Assembly (NCBI GenBank): GCA_025330725.1
Contig: JAIWND010000034.1
Location: 218,739-282,738 of the forward strand
DNA: 64,000 bases
Origin: Chlamydoabsidia padenii
Lineage: Eukaryota; Mucoromycota; Mucoromycetes; Mucorales; Cunninghamellaceae
Direction of reading: 5' to 3'
The notes under the pieces: generated by a model
What the model was told of the DNA's origin: nothing
The model's database searches: none
What the model saw: only the letters and a program-made list of their open reading frames with translations
In this document: one piece after another, positions 47,358 to 59,228 of the stretch
Position numbering within the stretch: position 1 is the stretch's first letter
Layout of the letters: every line of letters starts with the position of its first letter
Made by a program: the position numbers and the translations under genes

Positions 47358-50300
47358 AGAATGAATCCAAGATCATTCGAATACTCTAATTTTTTCAACT
47401 TACCTAAACATGTTTGATGTTCGCCCATTTGTATTGTCAGATGATGTATCCTTAAAGTCGAAGGCTGATTTGCTTTGTTGTGTCTTTTGAGTCGAGCCAC
47501 CAGATCTATTCAAACTAGGGAAAGGATTGTTGGAGGGACCGAGTACATTATTTCTTGATCGACTGCGTTCAGTTCGACCAAAGTTGGAATAGTCAGTAAT
47601 TTCATGTCGAGGTGGAGAGGATGATGAAGATGTGTTGTTATTCCAGCCAGGTGAATGTCCGTTTGATGTCGAAGGTCCGCCCCGTTTCATTGATTTCCCG
47701 GTATTCCTGTATGTTCCTTGTCGATTCATGCCATATTGATTTATTAATGGTTGCCCCCGGGATGTTGCTGAGCGTTTGGCAATGGCTTCCTTTTCCTGTA
47801 ACTTTGCCTTTTCCGCCTATGGATAGATTGATTGATTGTTAGTTGCCATTTTTTTGTTTCCATATCTTTTATATTTACCTCTTCGTGGATTTGTGCAATT
47901 GTTTTAGGCCCATCTTGTGTGCCATTTCTAGGTACCCAATTGCTTTTTCGAAGATCAAATACATCCTATGAAAGAGTAATAAATTGGTCTGCAAGTTCCT
48001 TTTTTTTGGGGAGGGGGAAGGGGTTTCTTACCAATATCATAAACTTGACCCGAGATGATAAGTTTGCACTGCTATACATTTCATTTTTCATGCGCTTGAA
48101 GAAGAAATCAATCCATGTAGCAGTTTGTGGATTTCGGTCAATATCAGCACCAATGGTAGTAAGCAATTTGCAAAGCGATTCCACTTCTTCTTCGTGAGCA
48201 TCCGATCCATTATCACAGAGACGTTTGAGACATTGGTACATGATTTTAGGACTGAGCATATTCCGGCGATACAGTTCACCTATAAACTGGACCAATCCAA
48301 GACCACGACGTTTGATTTTAACAGCAGCATAGTATTCTTCCGTGAGCATCACATCCCCAGGAGCAGCACCGTGTTTGGTCGAATCGTCAACATCATCAGC
48401 GCCTAAAGATTTCCAACCTTTTTCAAATTCATATTGGCACCGACTAAAGAGATACCTGCAATACAAAGGAATGCCACACATAATGTCGCCGCTCTTGTCC
48501 TTGGTGTTCACATCCTTGATATCATTGGGAATCCATTCATACAGTTTTCGACATAGTTGAGCCCACATGGAAGCAAACGCCGCCTCATCGCACGCCTTTT
48601 CAAAGATCAACTGGATGACCGTACGTAGAGATTGCCCATCGTCTTCTTGAATTGATTGCTTTGCATAGCCAATGATCTTGTCGGAGATGGAGTCAAATCT
48701 TTCCAAGGTGAGTTTGTTGAGGAGACCCTTGACCTTGCGTGTGATTTCTTCTTGAGAGAGCAATGTATTATCACCATTAGCCACTATATCAGACCCAGAC
48801 ACGATCGAAGGAACCCATCGGTTAGAGCTTTTTTCCAGAGGAGCAACTTGATCATACGGAATAGTCGCCGCACCATGATGTTCATGAGGAGAATATCGGT
48901 GCCTGTTGGTGATACTGTTGCCGCTGTTCATGTTGATCCGCCCCAATGATGTTGACAAACCACCAGCATAACCACCTTGTGTTCTACCCCCTGAAGGTTC
49001 TTCATGTTGTGGTTTCGAGTCGATACCATAATTGACAGTGCTGTTGTTGCAAGTGTTGCCCCGTCCTGTCAATGTTCTTCCACCAATGAATTTCCCCATT
49101 TCTGTTCTTCCTTCTCTTGCATGATGCTGAGATGTCGCCCCACCAGGTGTCGACCAAGAATAACTGCTATTGTTGTTGTTGTTGCTATTACCTGATCGCA
49201 ACGTGGTTTTGTCATGTGCACCATTGTAAGTGTTCTGTCGTTTGTTATCGCATCGGCCAAGTTTACTAGAGACCCCATTATCAACAATATTCTGGAAGGA
49301 GGAGAGGTCTTCTGCTGTATCCAAACACAAAGGCATGAACTGCATCAAAAAAGCAGGATCGTATTGAATAACACCAACGTCGTGATCACTTGTCTGATTG
49401 GTCAAAGGTAAAAGATGTACCTCTTGATTACTGGTTGTGTTGTCTGCAGATCCAGGAGATGACGGTGTGGGTTGATCTAGCGTTTCCGGTGCCTGAGAAG
49501 AGTCGTCCGTTGTTGATGCTGGTGTGCTGGATGGGTGACAAGTTATCACGGTAGCTTCCACCTCCTTTTGAAGATCGGCTGTCGAGTCAATTTTAACCAT
49601 TGGTGCTGAGGGTTGATCCAACGTAATAGTATCAGAGGATTTTATGCAATCACCATCATGCAACTTGATAGAAGATGCTGATTCGTCTACCTGTATTTGT
49701 TGATTGTCCAATTGTTGTTGTTCCTCTATCTTCTGCTTCTGCTGTAGTTCAAGACGTTGTTGTTCTTCTTCTTCCAGGCGTTCTTGTTGTTCCCTTTCTT
49801 CTTGTTCCTTGATTGCTGGATCCACAAATTGTATCTGCCTGGATGGTACCGATGATTTTTCGTCCCCCGTACTGTGTTGTAACTTGTTGTCTTTTGATCC
49901 ATGACTGCTAGATAGTGTGATTTCGGTTTGGACAGGCGCCATGGTGTTAGGATTGATGATTGGAATGGCTTTACTGCTTCGAGAAGGTGATGTATGATGT
50001 GTGACATACGATTGACTGGGGCTTTTTTGTTGATTCAATGGTGATACGGGTGATGCCTGATAATGCTGTGATGGTGGTGTCAAAGATGGTAGATAGCTGT
50101 AAACTGACGAATGTTGTTGAGGAGGCTGGTACGATGCGTAATAATGGTGATGATATTGCATCTGTTGAGGATCATACATTGAGCTTGGCACAGCATACTA
50201 TAAAAACATTTTAAAAACATATGTAAGTAGCTATTTATTTCCCCATTTCCCAATAATCTTACATATTGTTGAATACCAGATGTTGACCAAGAATGAGGTA

Positions 50301-51326
50301 TTGGTATCGGTGCTGATGGTACAGGCAATGATGGTGAGAGCTGAATATGATTCGACCGAGGAGAAGCCGGGCTAGAAGTGTGAGGATAATAATGACCTTG
50401 TTGTGCTGTATATTGTATTCCATACGAATGCTGAATAGACCCAGGAGAGTGTGCAACAGAGAGGATGGGACTATTAGGTATGTATTTGGTATCAGGTGAA
50501 GTGTGGTGCTGTTGCTGTGATTGCTGTTGTCCCCCACTCGGTGCATAATGTCGGTGATGGCCATGTTGATGTTGTGCCCTCGGTACAAAAGGCTGCGTAA
50601 ACAGTTTACCTTTGTGGTTATCATGTTGCTGTGTTGCTCCACTTGTTGATTTGAAGCCAGTAGAGTCCCCTCGTTTGCCATGAAGATAAGATTTGGAGAA
50701 TGCTTGACTTCCATGGAGCGGTGATTTTGTCGGCTATAAAAATAAATAAATAAAATGGCATGAGATAATTGATCAATTGGATATTTGGAGGTGTTACCGA
50801 TTGGTTTGATTTCCCACGTACATCTTCACCGTATGATTTGGAATAAGTGCCTTGGTACTTGGTCTTGGTGCTGTCATCGTAGCCACGATGGTTAGTCTTT
50901 GAATGTCCTAAGAGTTATCATAAAAAGAAAAAGAAAAGGATTGGTTAGTTTGGATATATAGTAATAGGATACTTCAGGGGCTTTCTTTTCATATTTACCA
51001 AAGTTGGATTCCTTTAAATGAAACGAGTCAGAGGAGACTCTTTCTTTACCAGTCAATGACGTTGTTTCAGACCTATAATGGTAAAGAGATTAGAAGGGCA
51101 GTCCAAGTACTTCTTTGATATAAAGATAAACTTACTTGTATGAGGTAGAGTAACCATTAGGAAGAGAGTCTTGGTAATTTATACTTGTAAAGTTAGCCTG
51201 GTTATGAGTTTTCGAAGGTTGTGATTCCAAAGTGTATGTTGTGATTTCGACTGGTGAGTTGTTATATTTAAGTTGTGTAGTCGATTTCGCCTTTGGAGTC
51301 TTGTTAAAATTTGAGGTTCTATTCAT
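46669..51326 (-). CDS. TIF4631: Translation initiation factor eIF4G
   Basis: Nine exons (51326-51136, 51072-50999, 50907-50798, 50733-50263, 50197-48032, 47965-47879, 47816-47404, 47297-47111, 47025-46669) give 1351 aa with frame kept. eIF4G is the scaffold linking eIF4E, eIF4A and the ribosome. The N-terminal half is Gln/Ser/Pro-rich and disordered, with a Glu/Gln coiled stretch. The eIF4E-binding motif YDPAFLMQF (Y-x4-L-hydrophobic) is at about residue 558. A MIF4G domain spans about 760-1005 ([56 protein letters not shown]). An MA3 domain lies at the C terminus (from about residue 1205), a feature of animal eIF4G lacking in S. cerevisiae. Intron 7 carries a 45-nt poly-U tract directly before its acceptor. 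Confidence 0.95.
47310..47354 (+). repeat. 45-nt homopolymeric A tract in eIF4G intron 7
   Basis: It is poly-U in the transcript, starting about 10 nt from the acceptor AG. It is the longest homopolymer in the window and is embedded in an essential gene. Confidence 0.85.
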
Positions 51327-52063
51327 CAGGTTGTTTATGTTTCACTTGCACTTGGAGGATAGGGTTCCTCTAGACAAAAGTTTATGAATCTAAACAAAGT
51401 GAAGTAGAAAGTACTGTTAATAACTGGTCAGTAGAAAAGGAAAAAAAAAACCTGTTTCTTTCACAATACCTACTATTGATAAATGAGCACAAAGAGGATT
51501 CAATAAACAGATTGAGAAAGAAGAAAAGAGAGAAAGTAAAAAAGGTTGACGAAGTTCTTTAAATGTGTGTGTTCATTTTCGGAGTTTCAAAATCAACAAT
51601 GCCGGCCGAGGGTAGACTCTGGACTCTCACGGCACAGACAATGAACAACCATTGTTCTCAACTATGTATATGTGTCATTCTTACCCCTTTTTAACTTGAA
51701 CATATAATGACGATCTTATGGTTATTCTAAAAAGGTTCTTCTTAAAAGTTGCTGTTATTTTAAAAATACTCACGCTGTTCCTCAAAGCGGAGTAGCCAAA
51801 AAAAATAATCGTGCCTCATAAAATTTACCCTCAAAGCGGGAGTTCGTCTTCTCTTTCTTTCCTTTTGTTTTTTATTTTCCCACTTTACACGTAATACAAT
51901 CGACAATTCATAGCCAGGTAATGAACAAGATATAATTATTCTTTATAATAAATAGAAACGAATACAGTGACACATCTTTTCAACTAACCATTTCTTCCTT
52001 CTTCTTCTTTTATGTTTTGTAACTCCATCTAAAGCAAAGGTCCCCCCCCCCATTTTATGTACT
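51327..52063. other. Divergent intergenic region eIF4G / SWI1-like gene
   Basis: It includes a diverged motif copy near 51587-51600 (CGGAGTTTCAAAA) and two short direct repeats CTCAAAGCGG (51782 and 51831) before the SWI1-like start. CT-rich tracts occur on both sides. No additional gene is supported. Confidence 0.4.
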
Positions 52064-54915
52064 ATGGAATCCTTTGGTGCCTCCTCTTTACAACAAGGAT
52101 CGGTTCCTATGAATCCTATGTTGGCAATGATACAAAGGCAGCAGCAAGAACAACAACAATATGAAGCACTCACTGCTGGGACAACCATGGGTGTCGCACC
52201 AGTTATACCTCCCCTCGCCATCAGCCAAGACAGTACCGTGATGAACTCTTCACACTCAGGTCACCCATCAAATAACAGTATTGGCAACAATTTAACCTCG
52301 TATATGAATGGCGATCAAGACATGGGTATATCTCAAGAACAGTATCAACGACATCTGTTAGCCAACTCAACTCAGCATCGTCCAACACAACAATTTAATG
52401 AAGGTAGGCTTTTTTTTTTTTTTCTTTGTTGATAAAGTAGTGCACTCGTGTATTAACTGCTTGTATTTTTAGTGACAAACTTGTATAGGTCAAACAGGTC
52501 GCCATATCCTGATATGAATAGTATGTCGATGCAATCTACATTGATGCAGCAACAGCAACAAATGATCAATATAGGCAAGTAACTAGCTTTGACCAAGTAA
52601 CAAAAAACTTGTAATAATGTGAATTCTTCACTTGATTTGATATATAGGGAACATGTCGCCTAGTCACTCTCCTGCACCAAACAATACCCAATTCTATTCC
52701 AACGTGGACCTACAATCGACTTACTATTCAGGTACCATTCAAATCAACATTATATCACCCATATAACATACTCACTTATTTTTCTTATAGATCCTTCAAT
52801 GACTGACCTCCAAACTTCCTACATGGTAAGAAATACATTATATTGTAAGAAGACTCATATAAAGTTACTTTTTGATATAGAACATGATTCCACCAGCAGG
52901 TATGCAACCTATGGATATGATCACCTCAATGCAATTACCATTACACCAAGCAACTTCAATGCCTTACATCTCTAACAATTACCCGCACATCTCCTATTCA
53001 CCTGTACCTCAAACATTCATGGCATCTACACCAAATGGTCCATACGGGAATGTCGATCATATACCAGGAAATATCTCAACAGCAGCGAAAATGGGTCATC
53101 CTGATTCAGCCATGACCAGTAATCTTACATCCATGCCAGTACAAGCACCTAATATGGCGACAATACCTCAATCGGTGGATAATAAATTCCCTATGATGGG
53201 ACGACAAGACTCGAGGACTGTGACATCACCAACTACACCTACCAACCCGCCTCTAGCCGAAATGCCAACACGTTATAAACAACCTTCATCTGTTACTGGA
53301 TCTCCAACAATTCAATCCCCTATGCAACCTTCTAATTCTGTTACCTATATTCCGAAAACAAGGCAGGTGGAAACTTATGGTGGAGTTGATCTCAAGTACT
53401 TTGAAAAATTTGAAATCCGCCCTCCCTTCCCGACTATTGAAGAACTAGGTAGGATTAAAAAGTAAAAAGTAAAAGGTAAAAAGAAAACTAATTATCATTT
53501 ATCTAGGCATTGTCGATATTACTGCATTAACTTTGTCACTCAAATCGGGGATCAAAATGGAAATGACTAATGCGTTGAATACACTGACCACGCTAACATC
53601 ACTGGATCGACCTTTACTTTTAATACATTGCGATGACTTGCTGGATACTTTATTGAATCACTTACAATATGCTATGTTTACGCCTGAATCGGATGGTAAA
53701 CACAACAACGACTCTTCTCCTTCTGGTGCACAAACTTACGCCGATCTGTTTGAAATGTCTCTCATGGAAATGAAATCGCTGCTTCCTGGTCTCGAAAAAA
53801 GCTCCTCCGACAAATGGTTGTCCTCAAGAGAACTGCGTTTATGTCTATTCAACATTCTGCGAAACTTGTCCTTTGCCGAAGAAAACATGGATTATCTTGC
53901 CACTCATCAACGCTTATGTGGACTTTTGGTCAAGATCATTCAGTTAACACGACATCATCAGGTACGCCATAATAAAGAAAATGACACAGTGGTAGCAGTA
54001 GGATGCGACAATGACATTCGCTATATGGACATTCTTGAATTCCGTAAATGCATTTTGACAATCTACGCCAACATATCGATTGCCATGACCAATACCAACC
54101 TTCAACCTGAAGCTGTGGATGCTATAGTTTCTCTGGTTCATGATTTTGCAGTCAACGGGACAGACACCTATTACTCATTATTGGCTATGGAAACTTGGAA
54201 CAAATTCTCTGTGCATGACCACCACAGGCGACTAATTGGATCACTTTTGCACACCAACGACGACCTAACATCTCAGGTGGCACCAATGGGACATTTAATC
54301 GAAGAAATATGGGTATCATTAATCACTATGATTCGGCGACAATTTTATTTGATTGAAATGGGCATGATGGTGGGTATGAACAACACTCAGCTGGGTACTT
54401 TGGAACTAGTGGTGATGGGTCTCTATAGTGTGGTGGCTCTGGCGGACCTGTCATTCTGTGAACAACTGATCAAAGCTGATTGGGGTCTGGCCATGACTAT
54501 TCTTCGAATCTGCTTGACGCTCGCTGAAGGTAACAATGTACATTTCCGGGTGGTGGCACAACGTGGTATGGAACTGGTCTATGCGCTCATTCTTGGTGGT
54601 GGAGTCAAGGTGACTCGATTAGTGAAACATCAACAACAGTTTGGTCGGGTCTATCAACAACAACAATTCGAATTCCAGCCGCATCAACCAAATCAAAAAC
54701 AGCAGCCTTTGTTTCCTATTACTTTGGCAGATTTGGAGGATGAAGAACCAGGATACAAGAAAGGAATCACGTCCCGGGCGCGCATCTTACTGGATCACAC
54801 TGTGTTACAAGAAAAACTGATGATGGCCATGCTCAAACCAACCTCGGATCTCTTTATTCTCTCTGGTCTGGACGATTTATTGAATTTGATGGCCGACATA
54901 TCGTTTTATGAATGA
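52064..54915 (+). CDS. SWI1: SWI1/ARID1-like SWI/SNF chromatin-remodelling subunit
   Basis: Six exons (52064-52403, 52473-52574, 52648-52731, 52791-52825, 52881-53448, 53507-54915) give 845 aa. The C-terminal 500 residues match the Swi1/ARID1 armadillo-like region: VDLKYFEKFEIRPPFPTIEE, LTLSLKSGIKMEMTNALNTL, DDLLDTLLNHLQY, LRLCLFNILRNLSFAEENMD and EDEEPGYKKGITSRARILL. This part assembles Swi1 into SWI/SNF. The N terminus is Gln/Met/Pro/Ser-rich, like an activation-type region, but no ARID DNA-binding domain is seen, although Swi1 orthologues normally carry one. Exon 2 ends with a GC donor (AG|GCAAGT), the only choice that keeps frame. Rsc9-like identity is less likely given the region order. 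Confidence 0.78.
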
Positions 54916-55174
54916 TTGGGTAATCATCTAATCTTTATACATAGTTACATATTTACATAGTTACATCTTACATATAGTTTTTTGCAAATTAAAAATAAAT
55001 TAAACCTGAAATAAAAAAAAAGCTGCATAAAGTCTTTTACCATGATGCATAAAGTTGGTGTTGAATGCAAAAGGATGATTTCGGGCGGCGTTTTAAAACG
55101 AGTGGCTGCTTTTTGCAGACATATACTCATTCCCCGTTCTCTTCTCTTTTGTCTACATTCTTCTTCTCTCAATA

Positions 55175-57228
55175 ATGCCTAATTCAATCAGTCTCGCTAA
55201 TTGCTCAAAACGAAGGGTGTCCTACTTTTACGATGGTAAGTTGTTGCTTTATATGAGACCTTCTTGTGTGGTTGCTCAAGCTTAATGGTGGTGGACTTTG
55301 ATTTACTAACCATACCTTCTACAGACGATGTTGGCAACTTCAACTATGGACCTGGTAAGTTGCTTGTTGCCAAATAGAGACTAAATTTACTCACTACTAT
55401 TCGTCTTTGTAGGTCATTACATGAAACCAAAACGTATGCATATGGTCCATAATCTGGTGGTCAATTATGGGCTTTACAAGAAATTAGACATTGTGGTACG
55501 TATGGAACTCCTTTCCCCTTCCTTATTAAGAGGGCGTGTTTATCAAACTCGTCTTCTCCTTCTTTAATAGAAACCTACCCGAACGACAGCTTACGAAATG
55601 ACACGTTTCCATTCGGATGAATATATCAATTTTTTACAAAGCGTGACACCTGACACTTTGGAATCACTGGCGATGGACCATGGTGGTTTGGAACAAGGCA
55701 TTGCTCGATGTAAGCTACCTTACAGTCTATTATTGGTACGCTTACTGACTGTCTTTTATTTTTAGTCAATGTAGGCGAAGATTGCCCGGTGTTTGAAGGT
55801 CTCTTTGAATTCTGCTCTATCTCCGCCGGTGGATCAATAGGTATTCAGAAAAAAAAAGGGGGGGGTCGCAGTACATCTGTCTTTTCTCGCTAACTCTTTT
55901 GTGGGATTGGTTTAGGTGCTGCAAATAAACTTATCAACGGTGAAGCTGATATTGCGATCAATTGGGCTGGCGGACTACATCATGCAAAGAAAACGGAAGC
56001 ATCTGGCTTTTGTTATGTCAACGATATTGTTTTAGGCATCTTGGAACTACTACGGTAAATGAAAACATAACGTAAAGGATCAATCAAGTAAAGTCTTACA
56101 TGCTCTTTTTATATGTATCATCAAAGGTATCATCAACGTGTATTATATGTGGACATTGATGTTCATCATGGTGATGGGGTTGAAGAAGCCTTTTATACCA
56201 CAGATAGAGTCATGACATGCTCCTTCCACAAATTCGGTGAATTCTTCCCAGGTACTGGTGATATCAAGGTATGTATACACAGATATTGAAAACAAGGTTA
56301 TTTGACTTACCAGCTGTTTTTTTTTTCTTCTTTACTTCCCTAATAGGACACTGGTTTGGGAAAGGGGAAAAGGTATGCTGTGAATGTACCTTTAAGAGAC
56401 GGTATTGATGATGAAGCCTATAAAAGCGTATTCCAACCGGTAAATATACAATTTGATAAAACAAAAAAAAACAAAAAAAAAAGTTACTAACTATTTGTTT
56501 ACTAGATTATGCAACGTATAATGGATTGGTATCGACCTGGTGCTATTGTGTTACAACTTGGAGGGGACTCGTTGGCTGGGGATAGATTGGGCTGCTTTAA
56601 CTTATCAATGAAAGGACACGCTTCTTGTGTAGATTTTATAAAATCATTCAATATACCAATGATCATGGTCGGTGGTGGCGGTTACACAATCCGGAACGTA
56701 GCAAGGACTTGGGCCTTTGAAACTGGACTTGCTGTTGGTGAAGATTTAACCGAACGTAAGTTATGTGATCCGTCATTTATAATGATACTAACTCGATATA
56801 TTTTATTCACACATAGAGGATCTACCATATAACAACTACTTTGAATACTTTGGACCGGAATTCAAACTTGATGTACCGTCCAACAACATGGTGAATCACA
56901 ATACACGGGAATATATTGACCGAACCATGTAAGTGATAATGTTTATGTGGGTGTACAATACTAATATTTCTTCTATTATGTGTATAGAGCAAGGATCTTT
57001 GACAATCTTCGACACATGCCATTTGCACCTTCTGTAGGAATGCAAGAAGTACCACGGGACTTGAAGCCGGATGATTATATCAATGGTGAAGATAGCGAAC
57101 ACGATGATGCTGATTATCGAATGACCCGTAAGTATCCATATCTCATCGATGAATATCATCATTAGCTCACGTTTTATCTTTTATTAATCTTAGAGAAACG
57201 AAAACTCCAAATTATGGGTGTTTTGTAG
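55175..57228 (+). CDS. RPD3: Class I histone deacetylase, Rpd3 type
   Basis: Twelve exons (55175-55235, 55325-55354, 55413-55495, 55571-55709, 55766-55840, 55916-56054, 56127-56268, 56347-56439, 56506-56755, 56817-56928, 56988-57127, 57194-57228) give 432 aa. Class I deacetylases remove acetyl groups from histone tails in Sin3-type complexes. All active-site blocks are present: [20 protein letters not shown] (His charge relay), [20 protein letters not shown] and [16 protein letters not shown] for zinc binding, and [18 protein letters not shown]. The N-terminal [20 protein letters not shown] is Rpd3-like. The C-terminal tail is short, acidic, and ends KLQIMGVL, unlike yeast Rpd3. A diverged motif copy lies about 85-90 bp upstream. 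Confidence 0.94.
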
Positions 57229-57623
57229 CATAGGGATCCGAAAAAAAGTAAATAGTGTTATAATGACTTCATATTAGTTACATAGATATACCTCTCATTG
57301 CTGTTATTGTTACTTTTTGGATAAAATAAAAGTGTAGATTGATGTGTAGCTCGTAATTGTAAAAGTTGTATAATGTTGTTTTTACTACAAGAGGATTGTT
57401 TTATGATGATATAAAAATGCACCACCAACCAAGTCCGTTTGGATGCATGAATTGGGATTGAAATCCCGATCGACTTTATTTGTTTTATTGTAAAAGATTT
57501 GTTGGAAAGGGGGAATACTGGATGATATTTATATATATCTATATATTATAATGGTAAAGAGTAGATAACAATAATGATAACAATAACAAATTAAGTATAA
57601 AAAAAAGTAGACTATACACTATA
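57229..57623. other. Convergent 3' region with an exact motif copy
   Basis: This lies between the stops of RPD3 and the SEC7 gene. It nevertheless carries an exact motif (TTGAAATCCCG, 57458-57468), which is out of place if the motif is purely promoter-associated. No open frame is supported. Confidence 0.45.
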
Positions 57624-59190
57624 TTATACACCATCATGAAGGTAGGCACTTTTTTCCAAAGCGTCGCAATAATTTTGGTACTTGATGATTTCATGTAGCA
57701 GGTATTTTGATCTTGATTCCCAGTTTGACATTACTTTGGTGTGTTGAGAGTTTTTGCTGGGGAACCTGACCATGATTTTCTTTTTGATTTCCCGATGTTC
57801 GTTGATATCCGCATTGAGCATGACCAAGTGTTTCTGTAATGCTTCATATTGATCCTTTTCATCCAACTGGCTTGACATCATCGGCGGAGCGGGTGGGAGC
57901 CAATCGTAAATCATAACGTCGGGTGGTGCCTCCATAAAAGAGGGTATCGAATGTTGTGATGTAGGTGATAAAGGAGATTGAGGATATTCCACGCCGATAG
58001 GAAGTTCCTTCCGAAGTAAATCGTCTTCGTCCAGGTTAAGTATCACGTCGTGTAAGCAATCACCCCAGCCGTACTCCATGTTGCTGACTCCTCCAGGCAG
58101 TGGTTCTTTACTTTGTCGTGCCGCCCAGTAGTTACATGTATATGTCCATTCGTTGACTTGAGATTGAGACCCCGTTTGGAATAGATAGACTCCACCATGC
58201 GATTGTTGGATGGCAAATACAAATGGTCGTTGTCGATTGTATCCTGGTGGTGGTAAGACATTGGCAAGTGAGTGGTTAAGTGAGATGGTTCCTATCAACT
58301 GTGTCGATGCCTTCAGAGAAATGATAAAAAAAAAGGGGGGGGTTAAAAAATATTTAAAAAAAGAGAGAGAGAGTATCATGGTACTTGTATCACTTACCCC
58401 ATGCTTGTTATTTACATTTGGTGATGGTGTTGCTGTATATTCATGTATGCTACCAGTTGTCTTGGATGTCAAAGATTCGGCCATGGAAGTAAAGCCAATC
58501 CCACTTGAGCGTAAGAGACTACGTCGATTCATGTCAGAAGATAACTTGTTGTTCACCGGATGATGCCCTGCTGCATAGTGTCCCCCTTGTATGGCATACA
58601 TTTTCAATTCCCCATCCGCCACCACCAATAAACATTCACGCCAATCCCGGTGTTTCGCTTTATGTGTCGCATTTTCCAGCAAGTGTTTTCGCATCACCAC
58701 ACCTTCTTTTACAAAAAAGTTGTTGTTAGAAGAGGAAGATATCGAGTGCCTTGGTGAGTCCATATAAGGTGCTGATGATTGTTGGGTTATCAAAGAGGAT
58801 GACGCCCTTAAAAAGGAGGAAGATGATCCCACAGATGAGACGGAATCCCGTTTTTGTTGTTGAGAAGAAGTTAATGGTGATGATGGTGACTTGACAGGGT
58901 AGATCGTGTTCTATACAGTAAAAAGGTAAGAGTTAGATATATATCTTTTGATTTACTCGAGAGGAAGACTTACGTCGGATTCTTCGAATACTGTACTTGA
59001 TTCATGCATTGATTTCCGAATAATCGCACCCATATTCCGTTTCATTTCCAACACACGTCGACCCCCCATCAGACTTGATCTTTTCTCCAGTGTAGTATAT
59101 CGAGATTCACCCGGTCGGTCAGACATTGGCTGTAGAATTTGGTTTTGTTTGACAGATATATACAGATCCTAATTACCAATTGGTAGAGTG

Positions 59191-59228
<38 letters not shown>

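Noticed and set aside
47832..49904. Plus-strand open frames opposite eIF4G
   Set aside because: They are Cys/Ser-rich translations of antisense Gln/Glu codons; the minus strand has firm MIF4G coding sequence.
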